From Parazoarcus communis SWub3 = DSM 12120 (GTDB taxonomy: Bacteria; Pseudomonadota; Gammaproteobacteria; Burkholderiales; Rhodocyclaceae), in assembly GCF_003226565.1 (NCBI RefSeq), contig NZ_QKOE01000007.1, forward strand, positions 1 to 64,000: DNA of 64,000 bases. Direction: 5' to 3'. This document shows, one piece after another, positions 45,421 to 52,910 of this stretch; position 1 is the first letter of the stretch; every line of letters begins with the position of its first letter. The notes under the pieces were generated by a model. That model searched no databases. It saw only the letters and a program-made list of their open reading frames with translations, and was not told the DNA's origin. The translations under genes and the position numbers were made by a program.

Positions 45421-46256
45421 CAGCGATCTCTCCCGGTACGTTTGGACGTCCATGCCTGCAAGCCGTTGATCACCAGCAGCAGGACGAAGGACAACAGCAG
45501 CATGACGACGGCGATGGCGGTGGCGCCGGCGTAGTCGTATTGCTCGAGCTTGGTGATGATCATCAGCGGGGTGATCTCGGACACCATCGGGATGTTGCCG
45601 GCGATGAAGATGACCGAGCCGTATTCCCCCACGGCCCGGGCAAAGGCAAGCGCAAAGCCGGTCAGCAGCGCGGGCAGCAGGATGGGCAGGATGACGAAGC
45701 GGAAGGTCTGCCAGCGATCGGCCCCCAGGCTGACCGCGGCCTCTTCGAGTTCGGTGTCGAGATCCTCGAGGATCGGCTGCACGGTGCGGACCACGAAGGG
45801 CAGGCCGATGAAGACCAGCGCGACCAGCACCCCCAGGGGCCCGAAGGCCACCTTGACCCCGATGGCGTCGAAGTACTGACCGATCCAGCCGTTCTTGGCG
45901 TACAGCGCGGTCAGCGCGATGCCGGCCACGGCGGTGGGCAGGGCAAAGGGCAGGTCAACCAGCGCATCGATGATGCGCTTGCCGGGAAACGAATAGCGCA
46001 CCAGCGCCCACGCCAGCATCAGGCCAAACACGGTGTTGATGGCCGCGGCGACCAGCGACAGCCCGAACGACAGCTTGTAGGTGGCGACCACGCGGGGCGT
46101 GGTGACGACATCCCAGAACTGGCCCAGGCTCAGCTCGCTGGTCTTGATGAACACCGCAGCGAGCGGGATCAGCACGATCAGTGACAGGTAGGTCAGGGTG
46201 AAGCCGAGCGTGATCTTGAAGCCCGGCAACACCCTGAAAGTCTTGGTGGCAGCCAT
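45420..46256 (-). CDS. cysT: sulfate ABC transporter permease CysT (CysU)
   Basis: A 278-residue permease, first gene of the cysTWA operon. The N-terminus RVLPGFKITLGFTLTYLSLI and helix 1 are followed by the EAA loop (ELEEAAVSLGADRWQTFRFV, about residues 171-190) and GEYGSVIFIAGNIPMVSEIT. Start at 46254-46256. The upstream 300 bp holds a LysR-type palindrome. Confidence 0.94.
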   Translation of the reverse strand: MAATKTFRVLPGFKITLGFTLTYLSLIVLIPLAAVFIKTSELSLGQFWDVVTTPRVVATYKLSFGLSLVAAAINTVFGLMLAWALVRYSFPGKRIIDALVDLPFALPTAVAGIALTALYAKNGWIGQYFDAIGVKVAFGPLGVLVALVFIGLPFVVRTVQPILEDLDTELEEAAVSLGADRWQTFRFVILPILLPALLTGFALAFARAVGEYGSVIFIAGNIPMVSEITPLMIITKLEQYDYAGATAIAVVMLLLSFVLLLVINGLQAWTSKRTGRDR

Positions 46257-46407
46257 TAGCGGCTCACCGTGATCTGGTGATGAAGAACGGGGGTGGCGCA
46301 GTGACTGCTGGTGCCCCCCCGGATCGTTTTGACGGCCATCATCTTGCGGTCCTTGATTGGATGATGGCTGGAGTTTAATCAGAAGGTTTATTGGGTATAA
46401 GTAATAA

Positions 46408-46431
46408 AAAATGGAATTGATATTCCATTTT
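46408..46431. promoter_or_regulatory. candidate CysB/LysR-type operator upstream of cysT
   Basis: ATGGAAT-TGAT-ATTCCAT (46411-46428) extends by three more paired A/T bases on each side (10-bp arms overall), in an AT-rich stretch with TATAAG nearby, about 150-175 bp upstream of cysT. It fits a LysR-type binding site for a CysB-like activator. Confidence 0.45.
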
Positions 46432-46514
46432 GAGCTAAGTTATGGAGGGATGTTGGTGGCGTTGAAGCGGATTGGGAAGGCACTGTCTGATGTAGAGCGC
46501 CTGGAACAAAAAAC

Positions 46515-46546
46515 AAAAAAGCCCTTGAAAGATCAAGGGCTTTTTT
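46515..46546. terminator. bidirectional terminator after tRNA-Ser
   Basis: AAAAAAGCCCTTGA (46515-46528) pairs with TCAAGGGCTTTTTT (46533-46546) across a four-base loop, with T-runs in both directions. Lies just downstream of the minus-strand tRNA. Confidence 0.88.
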
Positions 46547-46553
46547 TAATGTC

Positions 46554-46644
46554 TGGCGGACAGGGCGGGATTCGAACCCGCGTTGGGATATTATCCCAAA
46601 CACGCTTTCCAGGCGTGCGACTTAAACCACTCATCCACCTGTCC
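46554..46644 (-). tRNA. tRNA-Ser (anticodon GGA)
   Basis: On the minus strand the acceptor stem GGACAGG pairs with CCTGTCC, the D-arm begins TGGATGAGTGG, the anticodon arm CACGCCTGGAAAGCGTG gives anticodon GGA, a long variable arm (GGGATAATATCCC region) identifies a class II serine tRNA, and the T-arm is CGGGTTCGAATCCCG. Discriminator G and CCA are encoded (46554-46557). Confidence 0.95.
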
Positions 46645-46882
46645 GTGGAAGCCGCGCATTCTAGCGGCTTTGCCCTTGGGTGGGAAGCGCTTGTTGCGTT
46701 CTTTTTGCCGATATTGCGTTTTTCGATCGGGTTGCATTCGTTTCAGGCGGTGATGTCCGGTATGTCCGTCAAGCTTGGCGGGTTTCCTCTTGGGATTGTC
46801 TTACTGGCGTAAAATGCCGCTCCATACAGAATGACTCCGCCGGGCAGGCAATGAGCGGAGACAGAATCCCCGGGAGAACCTG

Positions 46883-48142
46883 ATGCACCGTATCAACCTG
46901 CACGACGCGATCGTGGCACTGACCACGTCGCTGGATTTTGTGGGCGTGGATGAAATTCAGCATGGCAAGCGTGTTGGCCATATGGCGCGGGTCGTGGCCG
47001 AGACGATGGCTTGGCCGCAGGCGCGCTGCCTGGATTTGCTGCACGCTGGCATGTTGCACGATTGTGGCGTTTCGCGCGTGCGCGAGCACCGCAACCTGAC
47101 CGAGACCCTGGAGTGGGACGGTGCCGAAGAGCACTGCGTGCGCGGCGCGGACTATCTGGCGGCCTGCCCGGTGCTAGCGCGTTATGCCGGTGTGGTGCGC
47201 TATCACCATACGCGCTGGGAAGATCTGCAGGCGATGCACGAGGTGGATCTGGAGACCCGGATCGAGGCCAATCTGGTTTATCTGGTAGATCGTGTCGACG
47301 TGCTGCTGGCGCCTTATCTGGTGGGCGGACATCTGGCCAACGACATCATCTGGGAGCGGGAAGGGATCGTCGATCGCGTGCGCAGCCTGTCCGGCACATT
47401 GTTCGAGCCAGGTCTGGTGGAGGCGTTTTGCGAGGTTGCAGCGTCCGAGGCCTTCTGGCTGTCGATGGAGCCGCTGTACCTGAATGAAGAGCTTGAGTTG
47501 CTGGGCAAGCAGATGCCGCCGGTCATGTTGCAGACGGCTGAGCTACTTGAGCTGGCTGACCTGTTTTCACGTGTGGTGGATGCCAAAAGTCATTACACCG
47601 ACGACCACTCCCGCCGCGTCGCCGCAATCAGCCGCCACCTTGCGGCGGCCATGGGGCGCACCGGTGACAGCCTGATCATGATCGAGCTGGCAGGCCTGCT
47701 GCACGACATGGGCAAGCTGAGGGTGCCTGACGAGATCATTGAGAAACCCGGGACGCTCAACCGCGACGAGCGCGCCTATATTGCGCGTCATAGCTATGAT
47801 ACGTACCGTATCCTGTTACGCATCTTTCCCGATACGCCGATCCCGGGTTGGGCGGGGTCGCACCATGAAAATCTGCTGGGTCAGGGATACCCGTTCAGGA
47901 CCGCTGCGGGTGAGATCGACCTGGAAACCCGCATCATCTCGGTGGCAGATATCTTCCAGGCCTTGTTGCAGGATCGTCCGTATCGTCCCCGACTGGATGC
48001 CAGGGCGGTGGTTGAACGGGTGCAGGCAATGGTGGATGAAGGACGGCTGGATGCGGATGTCGTCGCGGTGCTGATTGCCGAACTGGATAGCTGCCTGGCT
48101 TTGGCTTTGCCTGACGGTGTGCGCCGTACCCCGGCTGCGTGA
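46883..48142 (+). CDS. tandem HD / HD-GYP c-di-GMP phosphodiesterase
   Basis: A 419-residue cytoplasmic protein with two HD domains. The first (about residues 25-170) has HGKRVGHMARVV, LHAGMLHDCGVS and VRYHHTRWED. The second (about 225-395) is a clear HD-GYP: DDHSRRVAAISRHLAA, LAGLLHDMGKLRVPDEII and SHHENLLGQGYPF, where the GYP motif is preserved as GQGYP. The metal ligands appear intact in the second domain, so c-di-GMP hydrolysis is likely. No receiver domain is present. Convergent with the Hpt gene of the signalling operon, 7 bp from its end. Confidence 0.88.
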   Translation: MHRINLHDAIVALTTSLDFVGVDEIQHGKRVGHMARVVAETMAWPQARCLDLLHAGMLHDCGVSRVREHRNLTETLEWDGAEEHCVRGADYLAACPVLARYAGVVRYHHTRWEDLQAMHEVDLETRIEANLVYLVDRVDVLLAPYLVGGHLANDIIWEREGIVDRVRSLSGTLFEPGLVEAFCEVAASEAFWLSMEPLYLNEELELLGKQMPPVMLQTAELLELADLFSRVVDAKSHYTDDHSRRVAAISRHLAAAMGRTGDSLIMIELAGLLHDMGKLRVPDEIIEKPGTLNRDERAYIARHSYDTYRILLRIFPDTPIPGWAGSHHENLLGQGYPFRTAAGEIDLETRIISVADIFQALLQDRPYRPRLDARAVVERVQAMVDEGRLDADVVAVLIAELDSCLALALPDGVRRTPAA

Positions 48143-48149
48143 GTGTGCG

Positions 48150-48509
48150 TCAGTTTGCCGTCGGGCGCTTGAGGTAAGTTTCAAGTTCTGCGCAGAGTTG
48201 TCCGACCTCTGCAATCAACTGCTGGCGTAGTGTATCGAGTGGCGTGCCATCCGATTTGCAGGCACGTTCCAGTGCGCCCGCCATCTGGGCTGCGGGATGG
48301 GCGTGGATCTGCGCCAGCATGCCACGCAGTGAATGCGCGATCTTGCCTTGACCCGGACGGTCATTCGTCGCTTCCAGTGTGCCGACGGTTTCCTGCTGCC
48401 AGACCAGTGCGCGCTGGAGGATCTCCCGCGTCAAGGTGCCGTCGTCCATCAGGTCATCACGCAGGGCGACCGGGTCAAAGTGGTGAAACGCAGACAGCTG
48501 GTCAGTCAT
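48150..48509 (-). CDS. Hpt-domain phosphotransfer protein (first)
   Basis: A 119-residue helical stand-alone phosphotransferase. The phosphorylatable His is in KIAHSLRGMLAQI (about residues 56-68), where the usual K-G after the histidine is R-G. Last gene of a four-gene minus-strand operon (HTH-receiver, sensor kinase, receiver, Hpt), 6 bp after the receiver gene. It likely shuttles phosphate between receivers. Confidence 0.82.
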   Translation of the reverse strand: MTDQLSAFHHFDPVALRDDLMDDGTLTREILQRALVWQQETVGTLEATNDRPGQGKIAHSLRGMLAQIHAHPAAQMAGALERACKSDGTPLDTLRQQLIAEVGQLCAELETYLKRPTAN

Positions 48510-48515
48510 CGCGGA

Positions 48516-48899
48516 TCAGGCCTCGGCTGAGGGGGCATTGCGGACCGGTGCAATTGCCTGGGTCAGTGTAGCCAGGCTGAGCGGTTTCAGCAGGATGTCG
48601 TTGAAGCCTGCGTCGAGGAACTCTTCGCGGTCCTGCGCCATGCCGTGCGCAGTATACGCAATCAGGTGTATGTCCCGCCAGGCGGGATTGGCGCGGATGA
48701 TGCGGCAGGCCTCGGTTCCACTCATGCCTGGCATCGAGATGTCCAGCAGGATCAGCGCGGGCTGGATGTCGGGCAGACGTTGCAGCATCGATTCGGCATC
48801 GGCGAATTCTTCGATCGTCCAGCCAAGACGTTGCATGAAGGCTGCCGGCAGTTTGCGGTTGACCGGACTGTCGTCAGTAATGAAGGCAAGCGAACTCAT
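48516..48899 (-). CDS. stand-alone receiver-domain response regulator
   Basis: A 127-residue receiver without output domain: acidic pair AFITDDSPVN (residues 5-14), phospho-acceptor Asp in LILLDISMPGMSG, Thr in AYTAHGMA, and Lys in ILLKPLS. It follows the sensor kinase stop by 5 bp, so it takes the place of the C-terminal receiver of a hybrid kinase. Confidence 0.9.
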   Translation of the reverse strand: MSSLAFITDDSPVNRKLPAAFMQRLGWTIEEFADAESMLQRLPDIQPALILLDISMPGMSGTEACRIIRANPAWRDIHLIAYTAHGMAQDREEFLDAGFNDILLKPLSLATLTQAIAPVRNAPSAEA

Positions 48900-48904
48900 G
48901 GATC

Positions 48905-51454
48905 TCAGCTGGATTGAGTCGGAGGAGAGGCTGCCGGTATCGTGATCGAGAAGCTTGAGCCGACGCCTACCCGTGAGCTTACCTCAATCCGGCCGCCCAT
49001 CAAGTCGACCATCCGGCGCGCCAGTGACAGACCCAGTCCGGTACCCATATGGCGGCGGGTAAGGAAGTTTTCCGATTGGCAGAAGGGTTCGAAGATGTGC
49101 TCGAGATCCTTGTCCGGAATGCCAACGCCCGTGTCGCTGACCGTTAGCACCAACGATTGATCGCGCTGTTGCAGCCGCACACGTACATCACCTTGCTCGG
49201 TAAATTTGATCGCATTGGACAACAGGTTGTTGACAACCTGACGTAGTCTGACCGGATCGCCCCGACCCCAGTACTCGTCCGGAATGTCGGTGTGCAAGTC
49301 GAGATTGGACGCGGCAGCGGTGACAGAGTAGAGGTTGACTGCGGAGCGCATCAGCTCCGATACGTTGACCGATTCCAGGCGCAGCTCCATGCGGCCGGCC
49401 TCGATCTTGGCGAGATCGAGCACGTCGTTGAGGACAGCTAGCAGATGGTGACCGCTGTCCCGGATGGTTTCGGCGTAGCCACGTTGTTCTTCATTGTGCA
49501 GATCCATGTGCAGCAACTCGGCGTAGCCGATGATGCCGTTGAGCGGTGTGCGCAGTTCATGCGACATGCTGGCAAGGAACTCGGACTTCATCCGGTTGGC
49601 CTGTTCTGCGGTCAGTCTGGCCTCCTCGAGTCGAACGATCGAGGCTTGTACCGAGTCCGCCATGCGATTGAACGAGTGTCCCATCTCGGCCATTTCGTCC
49701 TTGCCGCGCACCTCGAGTCGCGCGTCGAGGTCACCCCGCTGGAAGCGCCCGATGCCCGCAACCACCGATGTGATGCGGCTTGACAGCAGGTTGGCCATCC
49801 ATACCGCGATGAAGATGACTGCGATGATCATGACAATGGTGGATACCGTCAGTGCAGCCGCCGTGTTGGCAAGACTCTTGCCAATATCTGTTACCAGTGA
49901 TTCGCGCTGGCTCTGCATGTCAAGATCGGCGCGGGCTGTCATCGCACTGATGCGCTTGCCCGATTCGGTCGCGGCCTGGTGGAAATCATCCACATTGGCG
50001 CCGATGGTGACAAAACCGAAACCCCGGCGCGAATGGCCATAGCGGCCGGTGTAGTAGGGAATGGCAGCAGCAGTCGTCAGCTTCCACAAGCCACTGAAGA
50101 AGATGTTGAATGAACCCGATCCGCCGTGTTCGGTCAGGTCGTACCAGCCGATGCATTGGGGCGAGAAGTTCAGGTAGCGACAATCCAGACCGACCGAGCC
50201 CGATGTGGACGAGGCCGGGTGCGGCTTGCGGGTGATGCGCTGATCCTTGAACGGCTCGACCGTTTCGGCGAAGGCCGGCCAGGACCGGCCGCTGGCTTGC
50301 CAGGCTTCGTAAAGCTCCTGATCCAGCCATGGCGTTGCGCGTTCGCCGGTGGCGGGGTCGAAGCCGACAATGAAGTAGTCGCGCGCGTGGGAGATGCTGC
50401 GGCCCAGGTAATCCCACATGAAGGCGTAGTTGCCGGAGGCCGGGTCTGCAATCGCCGTGTGCCGTTTGTCAGTCGGGCTGACCGGGTCGGTGAAGGCCAT
50501 CAGGTGGGCGTGGTCCAGCGCCAGTGTGACGTAGCCGATCACCTTGCCGTCGCGCTCCACGGGTGTGGCCCATCGGATCAGGCCGCGAAAGCGCTCGCCC
50601 ACTGGGTTCTCAAGCCCGGCGTAGCCGGATTTTTCCGGCTCGAAAGGCTTGTTTCGCTTGGTGGCTTCTGCCGGGGTGTAGGGGCCGATCCAGGCGGCGG
50701 GTACTTGCTTGCCGATGACCTCGGAGACATAGATCTCTCCTGGCGCGAGTGCCTGTAAATCGGACCAGTAGGTTTCGGCGCGCAGGAAGGTGTTCTCGCG
50801 CCGCTTGATATCGCGCAAGTCGCTGTCGAGCAGGTCCTTGGCTGGATCGGTCACGATCTTGATCTTCTCGATGCCGTCCAGGCCGACGAAGGTGATCTCC
50901 ATGAACAGCGGTGCCGTATATTTGCGCTCGACCGGGTCGGGTTCGCGGTAGTTGAAGGCGCGCGAATTGTCCGACAGCGGGGCGCGAACCGGTGATCGGT
51001 CGATCTTTACGAGTTCGGCGGGTTCCCACTTGCTGCCGTCCGCGCTGGGCCGGTAGGGCACGTGGTCTTCAAGGTCGCGCAGATGCCCATCAACAAACCA
51101 CCGGTAGGTGGAGGCGTCAATCGGCATCCTGGCTGCGTGCAGGATGTCCTTGTCACGCTCATATAGAAACTGGGCGACGGCGCGGGCTGTTTGTGTGGTC
51201 AGGGTTTCGATCGCTTCGCGGGAGCGATCGTCCAGGGCTGCGATTGCATCGCTGATGGCGGTGTCGGCGGTGCTCTGCTGCGTGTCGCGCATGTTGCTGA
51301 CCATGCTGATGACGCCATCGGTCACCGATTCGCCCAGCTTCTGTGCAGCGCTCCATGCAAACCAGGCCAGCAACAATAGCGGCACAACCTTGATGGCAAC
51401 AAAAATGGCGATCAGCTTGGCGCGGATGCTCAGGTTTTCCAGCCATGAACGCAT
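48905..51454 (-). CDS. large transmembrane sensor histidine kinase (no receiver)
   Basis: An 849-residue kinase. TM1 is around residues 11-33 and TM2 around 530-552, enclosing a ~500-residue periplasmic sensor that looks like a long Cache-type region (ALDHAHLMAFTDPVSPTD, YNEY-like segments and two Cys near CRYLNFSPQC). HAMP follows (553-605), HisKA H-box MSHELRTPLNGIIGYAELL (His near 632) and HATPase with NNLLSNAIKFTE, DTGVGIPD and GTGLGLSLA. The catalytic motifs are intact. No receiver domain is attached; the next two genes supply a separate receiver and Hpt. Confidence 0.92.
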   Translation of the reverse strand: MRSWLENLSIRAKLIAIFVAIKVVPLLLLAWFAWSAAQKLGESVTDGVISMVSNMRDTQQSTADTAISDAIAALDDRSREAIETLTTQTARAVAQFLYERDKDILHAARMPIDASTYRWFVDGHLRDLEDHVPYRPSADGSKWEPAELVKIDRSPVRAPLSDNSRAFNYREPDPVERKYTAPLFMEITFVGLDGIEKIKIVTDPAKDLLDSDLRDIKRRENTFLRAETYWSDLQALAPGEIYVSEVIGKQVPAAWIGPYTPAEATKRNKPFEPEKSGYAGLENPVGERFRGLIRWATPVERDGKVIGYVTLALDHAHLMAFTDPVSPTDKRHTAIADPASGNYAFMWDYLGRSISHARDYFIVGFDPATGERATPWLDQELYEAWQASGRSWPAFAETVEPFKDQRITRKPHPASSTSGSVGLDCRYLNFSPQCIGWYDLTEHGGSGSFNIFFSGLWKLTTAAAIPYYTGRYGHSRRGFGFVTIGANVDDFHQAATESGKRISAMTARADLDMQSQRESLVTDIGKSLANTAAALTVSTIVMIIAVIFIAVWMANLLSSRITSVVAGIGRFQRGDLDARLEVRGKDEMAEMGHSFNRMADSVQASIVRLEEARLTAEQANRMKSEFLASMSHELRTPLNGIIGYAELLHMDLHNEEQRGYAETIRDSGHHLLAVLNDVLDLAKIEAGRMELRLESVNVSELMRSAVNLYSVTAAASNLDLHTDIPDEYWGRGDPVRLRQVVNNLLSNAIKFTEQGDVRVRLQQRDQSLVLTVSDTGVGIPDKDLEHIFEPFCQSENFLTRRHMGTGLGLSLARRMVDLMGGRIEVSSRVGVGSSFSITIPAASPPTQSS

Positions 51455-51517
51455 GTGTTGTCCCCGATGAGTATTGTTATTTGTGCGATCTGGCAGCGGC
51501 AGGGAAAGCGGTGATGA

Positions 51518-52162
51518 TCAGTTGTCCGCGCGGATGTCCGAGGCCATGACACGCTGCCGTCTGACCAGTGAGATCAGCGCCTGGACATAGCCGTGAAGTT
51601 CGCGAAAGGGGACGGGCTTGCCATAGGCCACCACGTCCGGCGGCAATCCACCCTCGGCTTCGATTTCTTCGGCTGACAACGAGGACACGACGACGATGGC
51701 AATATCCAGGGTCGCCGGATTATCGCGCAGGCGGCGAATCATTTCGAACCCGTTCACCCCGTTCATGCGCAGGTCGGTGATCAGAAGGTCGGGTGGCTGC
51801 CTGCCAACCGCCATCAGCGCGTCGAGGCCGTGCTCGAAGATCCTGACATCAAGCGGCAACGCCCAGCGCTCAAGTGCTTCCCGGTAGACGTGGCGCAGCA
51901 ACTCGTCATCCTCGACCACCATGACACGGAAGCGGTCAGTCTCTTCACCTGCATTACGCGGACCACGTGTCCGGCTGGGCTGGGCTTGTGCGAGCAAGGC
52001 ATCGACGGAATCCTGGCGGATCCGGCGGTGCCCGCCGGCGGTCTTCCAGGCAACCAGCTTGCCGCTTTCGACCATCTGCTGGACCGCGCCCAATGACAGC
52101 CCAAGCTGTTTGGCGGCCTGAGCCGTGCTGATGAATTCTCGCGGTGTTCCGGCTGTTGGCAT
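51518..52162 (-). CDS. excisionase/MerR-type HTH protein fused to a C-terminal receiver domain
   Basis: A 214-residue protein with an unusual order. The N-terminal 60 residues are an excisionase-family helix-turn-helix (FISTAQAAKQLGLSLGAVQQ, then KTAGGHRRIRQDSVDALLA, with the GGHRR wing). The receiver comes after it, from about residue 77: VMVVEDDELLRHVY, phospho-acceptor in LLITDLRMNGVNG, Ser in VVVSSLSAEE and Lys in VAYGKPVPF. Typical regulators put the receiver first. It heads the operon, 63 bp before the kinase gene. Confidence 0.85.
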   Translation of the reverse strand: MPTAGTPREFISTAQAAKQLGLSLGAVQQMVESGKLVAWKTAGGHRRIRQDSVDALLAQAQPSRTRGPRNAGEETDRFRVMVVEDDELLRHVYREALERWALPLDVRIFEHGLDALMAVGRQPPDLLITDLRMNGVNGFEMIRRLRDNPATLDIAIVVVSSLSAEEIEAEGGLPPDVVAYGKPVPFRELHGYVQALISLVRRQRVMASDIRADN

Positions 52163-52527
52163 GGTCTGGGTCTAAAGGGTGAAGTAAAGGTCGGGAACAG
52201 CCGTATCGGACAAAAAGGGATGTTGTCGAAATTTTAAATCAGAATCGTGATGTATTTGCGCATAATCCGGCCCGGCAGGCCGTGGCTGTATTGAAAAGGC
52301 CACTGTTTCATGATCAGCGTGTCGTGGCAGATGTCAGCAGGATGCTGTTGGGCTGGAGTAGGTTGTGGAGCGTCATGCAGAACTGCCGTTGAAGCCGGTG
52401 ATCGAGTAAGTTCATATTGCGCTGATGAATACTGGTTGAGTCTTGAGTGGCTAAACTTTCCTGCTGGACTTGACGCATGTTGAAATGGGCGTTGTACTGA
52501 AAACTTGGATTAATCGGAAAGGCGTGT
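52163..52527. other. 365-bp intergenic region between divergent signalling genes
   Basis: No gene of convincing length. It separates the divergent HTH-receiver operon from the second Hpt gene and must hold both promoters; an AT-rich patch (about 52205-52270) is the best candidate place. I did not find a confident -10/-35 pair, a terminator or a repeat beyond a TGGAGCGTCA decamer at 52366-52375. Confidence 0.4.
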
Positions 52528-52893
52528 ATGCAACCGTCCGGGATGATCGAGCCTGTGCTCGACGAGCGATTACTTGCAGAGCTTTACGGAATACTGGGAG
52601 AGGATCTGCGCGGTATCGTGCAGCAGTTGCTCGATCAGTTGCCCGAGCAGTGTCATGCCTTGCATGGGGCCGTTGCAGGGGGGGAGCTGCTTCAGGTGAA
52701 GAAGCTGGCTCATTCGATCAAGGGTGGGGCGGGCAATCTGGGGGCAGTGGCACTGTCGGCTGCAGCGGCGCGGCTGGAAATGGCTGCTGCGGGTGGCGAC
52801 AGAGCGGCCACTGGAGGCCTGATGGAAGCGGTTGACTCGCTGGCGCACCTGACCGAAGCAGCGCTGCAGCGTTTCCTGGATGAGCGGCGGTAG
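52528..52893 (+). CDS. Hpt-domain phosphotransfer protein (second)
   Basis: A 121-residue helical phosphotransferase with the classical site AHSIKGGAGNLGA (His near residue 61). A GGAAAGG lies before the ATG at 52528. Convergent with the receiver-GGDEF-EAL gene (17 bp between stops), which is likely its target or source of phosphate. It is a second Hpt within 4.5 kb of the first. Confidence 0.9.
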   Translation: MQPSGMIEPVLDERLLAELYGILGEDLRGIVQQLLDQLPEQCHALHGAVAGGELLQVKKLAHSIKGGAGNLGAVALSAAAARLEMAAAGGDRAATGGLMEAVDSLAHLTEAALQRFLDERR

Positions 52894-52910
52894 TGCCTTT
52901 TCCTGCGGCT

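Noticed and set aside
46411-46812. Plus-strand open frame of 133 codons
   Set aside because: It runs through the terminator and the tRNA-Ser gene, so it cannot be a real protein gene.
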